Positions 6,522 through 12,229 of a stretch of DNA of 21,747 bases are shown piece by piece (the first letter of the stretch is position 1; each line of letters opens with the position of its first letter). Source of the stretch: a virus. The stretch covers positions 1 through 21,747 of IMG/VR virus record IMGVR_UViG_3300030103_005374. One strand, 5' to 3'. The translations under genes and the position numbers were made by a program. The notes under the pieces were generated by a model. That model was given only the letters and a program-made list of their open reading frames with translations. It was not told the DNA's origin and did no database searches.

Positions 6522-8419
6522 TGGAATTAAAAGACATTATAAGAAATACTACTGATACCCAACCGTTCAATAATTTTGAGATTGCAGTATTAAGAGAAAT
6601 ATATAGAACTTTGGATGGTAGAGTAAAAAGTAATAAAAAAACTGATATTAACCTTTTAATGGATTCTAATATAATAGGTAACTTAGCATTAGATAAGGAT
6701 ATACTTATGTATTTTTATGCTTTATATAAAAATAATTTATTCAATGTTTTAAATAAAGATGGTGATTTTGCTTCTATAGAAGAAGTAGTTGTACCACAAA
6801 TGAAAGAGTATCAAATTAAATTTTATCAAAACGTAAATTCTTGGAGAGAAATCAAAAATACTGTCGTGTCAGATGATAGTGATACTGCCCTAGACGCAAT
6901 GGATTGGGAATACGATTATGGTAATATGGTGAATCCAGAATTAACAACTCACATAGATGATGAAATACATCAAGGAGATTATGATGAGGTTTTTGATACA
7001 GATGCAGATGTATTACGAACTTTAAATGAAAGTATTAAGAATATATTAAGAGAGGAACTGAATACTGAAAAAGAACCGGTAATTTTTATTGCAGGTTGTT
7101 CTTCTGCAGGTGAATGTGGTAAAAAATATAAGTATTCACACCAACAACAAGGTAATATGTTACAGACTGCTTTAGGTGATAATTTTAATGTAATAACCCT
7201 ATCACATGTACCCTCACCTTTATCAGAAATAAAAAAACATAATAATCCTTATGTAGTTATGTTTAGTGCTGGTGGTAAACACTCAGATAGGGTGGCAAAC
7301 GAAATAAACAATAGCGAAAAAGACTTAAATAAAATTTATATTGTTGAGCCTTATACTTGTGGTTCAAACACTCTAAAAAAAGTTAACTCCGCAATAACTA
7401 CGATAGGGAGTAATAATAATGTCTATGGTGGAACATCAAATTGTACAGGTAAAAATGTTGCGGGTAAAATAGATAGTGAAAGTAATCACTGGAGTGCCTT
7501 AACTACTGTTGGTAATGATATTAAAAAGACATATATACCCCCTATACCCCCTATTTCTACAAACCCCACATTAGATATTAATATACCAAATACAAACATT
7601 CCTATGGATAATACTTATGTGGCACCACCTTATTTAGGTATATACGAATCTAAAAAAAGAAAAATAAAAATTAGTGAGAGTCAATTATCCAAAATTGAGG
7701 AAGATTTAAAATACTGGAGTGTTAGTGATGCAAACCCAAACAAAAACAAATATGAAATGGGTGTGGAGTTAGAAGAAGAGGTAACTAGTATTCCAATATA
7801 TAAAGATAATAATCCCCATAAAAGAGTGTATGAAAAAATGAGAAGAGAGTTTCCTGATACACCAGAATATGTTTTACAAGATTATTACAGAAATATCATA
7901 CTAATGAGAGCACCAGGTCATCGTCCAGCGATGAAAGATATTTTAAACACTTATAATGGTGATCCAATACCATATATTAAGGGTGATGGAAATGGGTGGT
8001 GGTATAACTATTTAAAAGGTCCGTGGAAGTTACAAGTTTTAAACGTAAACCCAATGGACTTTGATAAACGTACAGTAAGAGCGTTTGAACAAAGAGATTT
8101 TGGTAATATAAATGCATACAACGTACCCAAAGATGAAGAACGAATGGACACTCAAATGAGTATGAGGAGAGATGATGGAATGAACGAACCAGTTATTATT
8201 CTACAAAATCCTGATGGTACTTATCAATTAATAGAAGGGTGGCATAGAACAATGTCTATATTAAAAATGGGTGATAAACCTACTGAAGATTATTATGATG
8301 AAGATGATTACAATGATGAATTGTGGGACGAAGAAACACCTACTGAGTTAAAAGATTGGGATAAAGTTAAACTCAGAGCATTTGTTGCACCAAATCCAGA
8401 CTTTAAAGAAAAAAAGTGA
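6521..8419 (+). CDS. Multidomain protein: possible serine-hydrolase domain plus ParB-like GWHR domain
   Basis: 632 residues; the only plus-strand gene. A TTG start at 6473 is possible, but the ATG at 6521 gives the more natural N-terminus MELKDIIRNT. Residues 1-180 are helical and acidic. Residues about 186-330 look like a small alpha/beta hydrolase: strand PVIFIAGC, strand VVMFSAGGKHS with candidate nucleophile Ser249, strand IYIVEPYT with a candidate acid (Glu276), and SNHW with candidate His323, in the order of that fold. A Pro/Asn-rich linker follows, then KRKIKISESQLSKI (379-392), then about 430-625, where NEPVIILQNPDG and LIEGWHRTMSIL resemble the ParB/sulfiredoxin fold with its GxHR motif (GWHR 573-576). 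Neither activity is certain. It is flanked by a divergent promoter and converges on tRNA-Arg, its stop codon lying inside the tRNA gene. A weak promoter-like TATATTTA is at 6476-6483. A host-modifying accessory gene is plausible. Confidence 0.8.
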   Translation: MELKDIIRNTTDTQPFNNFEIAVLREIYRTLDGRVKSNKKTDINLLMDSNIIGNLALDKDILMYFYALYKNNLFNVLNKDGDFASIEEVVVPQMKEYQIKFYQNVNSWREIKNTVVSDDSDTALDAMDWEYDYGNMVNPELTTHIDDEIHQGDYDEVFDTDADVLRTLNESIKNILREELNTEKEPVIFIAGCSSAGECGKKYKYSHQQQGNMLQTALGDNFNVITLSHVPSPLSEIKKHNNPYVVMFSAGGKHSDRVANEINNSEKDLNKIYIVEPYTCGSNTLKKVNSAITTIGSNNNVYGGTSNCTGKNVAGKIDSESNHWSALTTVGNDIKKTYIPPIPPISTNPTLDINIPNTNIPMDNTYVAPPYLGIYESKKRKIKISESQLSKIEEDLKYWSVSDANPNKNKYEMGVELEEEVTSIPIYKDNNPHKRVYEKMRREFPDTPEYVLQDYYRNIILMRAPGHRPAMKDILNTYNGDPIPYIKGDGNGWWYNYLKGPWKLQVLNVNPMDFDKRTVRAFEQRDFGNINAYNVPKDEERMDTQMSMRRDDGMNEPVIILQNPDGTYQLIEGWHRTMSILKMGDKPTEDYYDEDDYNDELWDEETPTELKDWDKVKLRAFVAPNPDFKEKK

Positions 8420-8490
8420 ACCGGGGAGGATTCGAACCTCCGACCGTCTGCTTAGAAGGCAGATGCTCTATCCAGCTGAGCTACCGGTCC
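8417..8490 (-). tRNA. trnR(ucu): tRNA-Arg (anticodon UCU)
   Basis: The minus strand folds as a full cloverleaf: acceptor GGACCGG with CCGGTTC (one G-U pair), D-stem GCTC/GAGC, anticodon stem TCTGC/GCAGA with loop CTTCTAA (anticodon TCT, reads AGA), T-stem GGAGG/CCTCC with loop TTCGAAT, discriminator A. CCA is not encoded. Seven T follow soon after the 3' end and may help termination. AGA is a common codon in this AT-rich genome. The 3' end overlaps the stop codon (TGA 8417-8419) of the convergent plus-strand gene. Confidence 0.97.
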
Positions 8491-8496
8491 AATATG

Positions 8497-8580
8497 TACT
8501 CGAAGCGGGAATCGAACCCGCACTCCCAAATGGGAACAAGATTTTAAGTCTTGCGTGTCTACCTATTCCACCACTCGAGC
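8497..8580 (-). tRNA. trnL(uaa): tRNA-Leu (anticodon UAA)
   Basis: Cloverleaf with long variable arm: acceptor GCTCGAG with TTCGAGT (G-U at the first and last pair), anticodon stem CAAGA/TCTTG with loop CTTAAAA (anticodon TAA, reads TTA), variable arm TTCCCATTTGGGAGT, T-stem GCGGG/CCCGC, discriminator A. CCA is not encoded. TTA is the dominant Leu codon here. It lies 6 nt before tRNA-Arg and is probably cotranscribed with it and with the 54-codon gene that runs into its 5' end. Confidence 0.97.
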
Positions 8581-8727
8581 ATCGAGTATGTTATTAAAAT
8601 ATTCAATAACATATTTAGCATATGAAGTGAGAACATCTCTACCTTCAAATACAAACATTTCTTTACCTTTAATTACTGCATCTTTATACTGTAATTTAAA
8701 CTTATCTATATTTTCTAAACTAATCAT
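8563..8727 (-). CDS. Small acidic/aromatic protein (54 residues) running into tRNA-Leu
   Basis: The ATG at 8727 opens MISLENIDKFKLQYKDAVIK and the frame ends with a TAG at 8563-8565; the last codons (from Ala49, ARVVE, plus the stop) are the first 18 nt of the tRNA-Leu gene. No known domain; predicted soluble and helical, with YAKYVIEYFNNI as an amphipathic segment. The main support is the near-perfect promoter that ends 4 nt before the ATG. A transcript from it would pass through this frame and both tRNAs, so the frame may serve as a leader for tRNA expression. A possible alternative is a non-coding leader. Confidence 0.6.
   Translation of the reverse strand: MISLENIDKFKLQYKDAVIKGKEMFVFEGRDVLTSYAKYVIEYFNNILDARVVE
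8587..8613 (-). other. Perfect 9-bp hairpin just upstream of tRNA-Leu
   Basis: TATGTTATT, a 9-nt loop and AATAACATA form a perfect inverted repeat inside the 54-codon gene, ending 6 nt before the 5' end of the tRNA. It contains only two G-C pairs, so stability is modest. It could be chance in AT-rich coding DNA or a processing/regulatory structure in the pre-tRNA. Confidence 0.4.
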
Positions 8728-8731
8728 ACCT

Positions 8732-8763
8732 CAAATATAGTAATAATTTTTTACTAAAACAAA
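8732..8763 (-). promoter_or_regulatory. Near-leaderless promoter of the 54-codon gene and tRNA genes
   Basis: TTTG (8763-8760), exactly 20 nt, TATATTTG (8739-8732), AGGT, then the ATG at 8727. Both boxes match the Bacteroidota consensus perfectly. The distance puts the likely transcription start at or within about 3 nt of the start codon. Confidence 0.75.
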
Positions 8764-8952
8764 TTAATTGTAAGTTTTTGATATTACATCTAAAAATAAA
8801 TCCGTATAAGAGTCCACTTTATTAGGGAAATTACGTTTCATACGTTTTGCCCAATCTTGTGCCCACTCATAGGCGTGTTCTTTTTGTTTTTCCGTTATAC
8901 AACTATTAACAACTTTATTAACATAATTAAACTGTTCTCTTAAATTTAACAT
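8764..8952 (-). CDS. Small soluble protein (62 residues), unknown function
   Basis: MLNLREQFNYVNKVVNSCIT, followed by an Ala/Trp/Lys-rich helix (EHAYEWAQDWAKRMKRNF) and a short C-terminal helix. No membrane segment and no recognised domain; predicted all-alpha with mixed charge. It starts 6 nt after the stop of the 50-codon gene and lacks the promoter motif of its own, so the two are likely one transcript. Its stop is next to the TTTG box of the promoter at 8732-8763. Confidence 0.7.
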   Translation of the reverse strand: MLNLREQFNYVNKVVNSCITEKQKEHAYEWAQDWAKRMKRNFPNKVDSYTDLFLDVISKTYN

Positions 8953-8958
8953 ATTTTA

Positions 8959-9111
8959 TTATTTAAAAATTATAGTATATAATATTGAATGTATCCCTTT
9001 TAAATGAACGGGATCTATTAACAATCTAATTTTCTTCATTAGTCTATACCTTTTTATTAATCTAAACTTATTAGTTGTGTGATATTCCTCTATTATGTTT
9101 TGTAATTCCAT
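8959..9111 (-). CDS. Small basic protein (50 residues), unknown function
   Basis: Frame from the ATG at 9111 (MELQNIIEEYHTTNKFRLIK) to a TAA at 8959-8961. The centre is strongly basic (KRYRLMKKIRLL), followed by DPVHLKGIHSILYTIIFK, so it may bind nucleic acid or a membrane. Support comes from compact packing (6 nt before the next gene, 23 nt after the previous stop) and from a promoter with the same TTTG-20-TAnnTTTA-4-ATG layout as its neighbours. An alternative is an untranslated leader for the 62-residue gene. Confidence 0.6.
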   Translation of the reverse strand: MELQNIIEEYHTTNKFRLIKRYRLMKKIRLLIDPVHLKGIHSILYTIIFK

Positions 9112-9115
9112 ATTG

Positions 9116-9147
9116 TAAAAATAAAAAAAATATTTTACTTTACCAAA
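9116..9147 (-). promoter_or_regulatory. Near-leaderless promoter of the 50-codon gene
   Basis: TTTG (9147-9144), exactly 20 nt, TATTTTTA (9123-9116), CAAT, then the ATG at 9111. One mismatch to TAnnTTTG. The upstream box lies inside the last codons of the cREC gene. Confidence 0.6.
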
Positions 9148-9530
9148 TGTTTTTTAAAATTTTCTAAATATTTTTTTATATTTTCTGCACCCACAGGATT
9201 TGCAGAATGTACCAAATAAAATGGTATATCTTTACCTTCATCTAAACAATATTCACACAACCATCTACAAGCATCATATCCCGTTTTTTCTTTAAGACTA
9301 CCATAATTAATATCACCCTTTTGATTTTCTGGTAAATATGCATCATACGACAAATCATGATCGAAAGATATGTGAGTTGGTAAACCAAATTTATTAATTG
9401 CGGAGATAAACTGATAATAATCTCTCACTATAACCCAATCGTTATCACTTTCATATAATGGATTAACTGTTAATTTAAATACACAATAAGGGGTCCTGAT
9501 ATCATCGAGAAATAGTTTATAATTTTTCAT
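9135..9530 (-). CDS. Cyclic-phosphate processing receiver-like (cREC) domain protein
   Basis: 131 residues that make up a single receiver-like domain. Diagnostic segments: YKLFLDDIRTP (4-14, acidic pair Asp9/Asp10), IVRDYYQFI (34-42), HISFDHDLS (53-61), KTGYDACRWL (82-91) and HSANPVG (108-114). Together these fit the cREC family, which comparative genomics links to processing of cyclic phosphates, possibly in RNA repair; the activity is a prediction for the family, not proven here. Its position close to two tRNA genes and small unknown genes would fit tRNA or RNA end repair during a host anti-phage response, but no ligase or kinase is in the window. A promoter with a 4-nt distance to the ATG (9535-9566) indicates its own near-leaderless transcript. 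Confidence 0.8.
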   Translation of the reverse strand: MKNYKLFLDDIRTPYCVFKLTVNPLYESDNDWVIVRDYYQFISAINKFGLPTHISFDHDLSYDAYLPENQKGDINYGSLKEKTGYDACRWLCEYCLDEGKDIPFYLVHSANPVGAENIKKYLENFKKHLVK

Positions 9531-9534
9531 ATCA

Positions 9535-9566
9535 TAAATGTACGAAAAAATTTTAACTATAACAAA
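9535..9566 (-). promoter_or_regulatory. Near-leaderless promoter of the cREC gene
   Basis: TTTG (9566-9563), exactly 20 nt, TACATTTA (9542-9535), TGAT, then the ATG at 9530. One mismatch to the -7 consensus; spacing identical to the other sites. Confidence 0.62.
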
Positions 9567-9593
9567 AAAAAATAAGAAATAATAAGGTTAATT

Positions 9594-10538
9594 TTAGGAC
9601 ATAGGTGAAAATATTTTATTTAAAAAAAGACCCGCTGGTTTGGTCCTACGGTATGCCCTCCAATAAGCTTTTTTATCTTCTTCATCCTCAGAATTTTTCC
9701 AATCGTCAATTGTATTATATTTTTTAGATATATTTATTAGATCTTCCTCAGTATCCAAATAGTTTTTATGATGTTTCATATGAGAAGTTACATCTTCCCA
9801 AAATTCTTTACCTCTTTTATATGCCTGCCAGTAAGTAAGTCTATCATCATTTTTCCACTCTGTCTTAGTTTTATATTTTAAAGCAATTTTTCTTAGAGTG
9901 TCGTCTGAGTTTAAATACTTCATACCTAAAGCACCTGTTTTAGCAATATTTAAAATTTGCCAACCATTATTCATATACTCAGTCTCATAAAAAGACTCTA
10001 ATTCTTTAGCCTCTTTAAACCCAACTTTTTCTGGTGTAAGTTTTTTAAGTTTAAGACGTAGTTGTGGGTTACTTTCTAAAAACTTACCTACTGCGGTTTT
10101 TTCTTGTTTTTTGCTATAAGAACAACTATCTGTTGTGTGTTCCAAATGTCTTCTATCAATATCACAAGACAACCCTATATATGCTGCTTTTGGTTTATCA
10201 CCATCCGCATCAGTAAATTCATAAACATATATATCTTTTTCACCAAACCAACCAGCAGGTTCCATATCAGAAGTTAATTCTCGCCAAAATTTATTTCCCT
10301 CACCCTCATTATCTGTGTTCATAACCTTTACCCTATTCTTTGCTGCAAAATAACTATTTTTATCTACACTATTTAACCATTCTTTTATAGTTCGATATTT
10401 TTTTGCTATCTTAATTAATTCGTCATTGGTGTACTTAACCTTTCTTCCAATTTTGTGAAATCTTGAACTTAATCTCCTATCATAAGACTCTCTTTCTTTA
10501 ATTTTTTTAAATTGGTTTTCAGTTATAATAATCTTCAT
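9594..10538 (-). CDS. GIY-YIG endonuclease with flanking repeat modules
   Basis: 314 residues. The catalytic domain lies at about 100-206: IYVYEF, AYIGLS (119-124), DRRHLEH with Arg129/Arg130 and His134, an acidic helix ELESFYETEYM with the likely catalytic Glu, then GWQILN and KTGALG. It is bracketed by short modules with the pattern KKYxTxxEW...Y..A: KKYRTIKEWLN (46-56), LKYKTKTEWKN (220-230) and KKYNTIDDWKN (272-282), the second ending in FWEDVTSHM. The modules probably bind DNA, as in phage-encoded GIY-YIG enzymes. The N-terminus MKIIITENQFKKIKERE resembles a segment of the plus-strand protein at 6521-8419. The third module is cut short. It starts 36 nt after the primase stop and lacks a clear promoter of its own. 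It may be a free-standing mobile endonuclease or a host/competitor DNA-cutting enzyme. Confidence 0.85.
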   Translation of the reverse strand: MKIIITENQFKKIKERESYDRRLSSRFHKIGRKVKYTNDELIKIAKKYRTIKEWLNSVDKNSYFAAKNRVKVMNTDNEGEGNKFWRELTSDMEPAGWFGEKDIYVYEFTDADGDKPKAAYIGLSCDIDRRHLEHTTDSCSYSKKQEKTAVGKFLESNPQLRLKLKKLTPEKVGFKEAKELESFYETEYMNNGWQILNIAKTGALGMKYLNSDDTLRKIALKYKTKTEWKNDDRLTYWQAYKRGKEFWEDVTSHMKHHKNYLDTEEDLINISKKYNTIDDWKNSEDEEDKKAYWRAYRRTKPAGLFLNKIFSPMS

Positions 10539-10574
10539 AATTATAAATATTTTGTCAAACCAAAAAAAAACATA

Positions 10575-11522
10575 TTATAATAAACTTTCTTTTATACGTT
10601 TTGCGGTAGTAATTAATTTAATTACACCCTTACTACCTAATTTTTGGTGTACGTCTGATAAATCAAATCGTTTAGGCATATATACCATTAGTACCCTTCC
10701 ATTCAATTTAGTACTATCTAATTTTTTATATAGGTTAATTGCGTCTTTTTCTGCATCGTTGTCTAAAACTATTATGACTTTGGCGGAAGCATTATCTATT
10801 AATTTTTTAAATAACAAATCATTTAGTACTTTACCCAACATAGGAATACTATTTGGTAGGGTGATATGATCGAATACACCTTCTACTAAATAAATGTTAG
10901 AATCCCAATTAATTTTTCCTTCATTAAATATAATATCCATTTTAGATACTTCAGGATTTTTATACTTTAGTTTAGTGTATTTTTCAAAACTCCTACCTAA
11001 AAAATAATTTATCTTACCTTCACTGTCATATGATGGAAATATAATTCTATTTCTGTAATCTCCTACGTTAGCGTAACCTAAATTATATTTTTTAATTAAG
11101 TCTATCCCTATATTTCTTTTACTAAGATATTGTAGTGCTTGTTGATACCCACTATCATTCCTTTCTATAGTTAGTGGTGTAAAATTTTTAGGTAATCCCG
11201 TTATAACCACCTTTTCTTTGTCTACTACAACCCTTTTATTATCAGGTATTACTAACTGATATTGTTTCATATGGTTTTTATTACCATACTTCCTAATAAG
11301 TTTATTAAGTGTCCCATGTGTACCATAGGTTTCTGAACAAGCCCAACATTTATAAACATGATGATAGTAATTAACTTCTAAATTACCTTTACCATCTCCA
11401 CAGTCTAGTCCTTTAATTGATGAACATACAGGACAGTCAAAAGATATCTGACTTTTGTTTTCATAATGTTTTTTAGAATTACCTAATACATCTTCTAAGA
11501 TTTCTACAACTAATTGTGACAT
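10575..11522 (-). CDS. dnaG: DnaG-type DNA primase
   Basis: Makes RNA primers at the replication fork. In 315 residues there is an N-terminal zinc ribbon (Cys30, Cys33, Cys59, Cys62: CPVC and CWAC), a linker/RNA-polymerase region with RNRIIFPSYDSEGKI, and a TOPRIM domain with VEGVFD (Glu214) and VLDNDAEKD (Asp254, Asp256). It lacks the C-terminal helicase-binding domain of bacterial DnaG and is close in length to phage primases such as T4 gp61 (about 342). A perfect promoter ends 4 nt before the ATG, so it starts its own transcript; the upstream RuvC-like gene ends 36 nt earlier. Confidence 0.93.
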   Translation of the reverse strand: MSQLVVEILEDVLGNSKKHYENKSQISFDCPVCSSIKGLDCGDGKGNLEVNYYHHVYKCWACSETYGTHGTLNKLIRKYGNKNHMKQYQLVIPDNKRVVVDKEKVVITGLPKNFTPLTIERNDSGYQQALQYLSKRNIGIDLIKKYNLGYANVGDYRNRIIFPSYDSEGKINYFLGRSFEKYTKLKYKNPEVSKMDIIFNEGKINWDSNIYLVEGVFDHITLPNSIPMLGKVLNDLLFKKLIDNASAKVIIVLDNDAEKDAINLYKKLDSTKLNGRVLMVYMPKRFDLSDVHQKLGSKGVIKLITTAKRIKESLL

Positions 11523-11526
11523 TTCA

Positions 11527-11558
11527 CAAATATATGAATTTTATTTTAAAAATCCAAA
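11527..11558 (-). promoter_or_regulatory. Near-leaderless promoter of the primase gene
   Basis: TTTG (11558-11555), exactly 20 nt, TATATTTG (11534-11527), TGAA, then the ATG at 11522. Both boxes match the consensus perfectly. The TTTG box directly follows the stop codon of the RuvC-like gene (11559), so the whole intergenic space is promoter. Confidence 0.75.
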
Positions 11559-12191
11559 TTAATTCCAGTCTCCACATTTTCTCATACCACCTAATACACA
11601 CGCATATGCATCAGTCATATCATAATTTTCTTTAGTTAATTTGTTGTGTTTATCGTATATCCATACTACTTGTGGTTCTATCTCACTTACTTTTTGATGT
11701 ATTATCACTTTTTTATCAATATCATATGGTAAACCCCCAAATAAAACTGGATTTTTCTTTTCTATTTCTTTGTCTGTATATCTTTCACCTGATTTTTTAA
11801 ATAACCTAACTTGCATTAAATCTGGGAAAGCAAATTTTCTAGCATCGTAAGATGAAACAAATTCAGGTACTATGTTTAAAACCTCATACACTGACCTACA
11901 TATCATACCATTAAATCGTAATAACGTTGCTACAGTATTTACATTATTAGATCTTAATAAAGGTTCTTCAATAAAAACCCTATCAATTTCAATATCACTA
12001 TATTTTTCTAAGAAATCCTCTTCAAATATTTGAACCTTTTTTATTAAAGTTTCTATATTATTTTTAGGTTTAGGTTTAACTTTAGGTGTTATATGTGTTA
12101 ACAATTGTAATTTACCATTATCACCTTTATCTTCAAAAAGTGCTATACCTATAGTTTTTGTGGACACATCTAGCCCTAGAATTCTACTCAT
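11559..12191 (-). CDS. RuvC-like Holliday-junction resolvase (RNase H fold)
   Basis: 210 residues. RNase H-fold motifs in order: ILGLDVSTKTIGIALF (4-19, Asp8 on the first strand), IDRVFIEEPLL (69-79, Glu75/Glu76), and a C-terminal helix with NYDMTDAYACVLGG (189-202, Asp191/Asp194). These give the acidic tetrad typical of RuvC enzymes. It probably resolves branched DNA before packaging, the role of T4 gp49, and would work with gp46/gp47. Length and insertions (about 125-185) differ from bacterial RuvC (about 170). It follows the fibre genes after 38 nt without the TTTG/TAnnTTTG arrangement, so it may be read through from the structural operon. Confidence 0.82.
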   Translation of the reverse strand: MSRILGLDVSTKTIGIALFEDKGDNGKLQLLTHITPKVKPKPKNNIETLIKKVQIFEEDFLEKYSDIEIDRVFIEEPLLRSNNVNTVATLLRFNGMICRSVYEVLNIVPEFVSSYDARKFAFPDLMQVRLFKKSGERYTDKEIEKKNPVLFGGLPYDIDKKVIIHQKVSEIEPQVVWIYDKHNKLTKENYDMTDAYACVLGGMRKCGDWN

Positions 12192-12229
12192 TATAAAACA
12201 TTTTTTTAATTAAAGTTTTTACACTTCAT

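Noticed and set aside
8382-8597. Plus-strand open frame containing PGRIRTSDRLLRRQ-like sequence
   Set aside because: This is the well-known spurious translation of the antisense strand of tRNA genes; both tRNAs here explain it.
8975-9015. Inverted repeat ATCCC...GGGAT
   Set aside because: Five base pairs with a 12-nt loop inside the 50-codon gene and without a T-run; not a credible terminator.
12192-12229. Possible terminator between the fibre genes and the RuvC-like gene
   Set aside because: Only a weak AAAAC/GTTTT pairing with a long loop and one G-C pair; not convincing.
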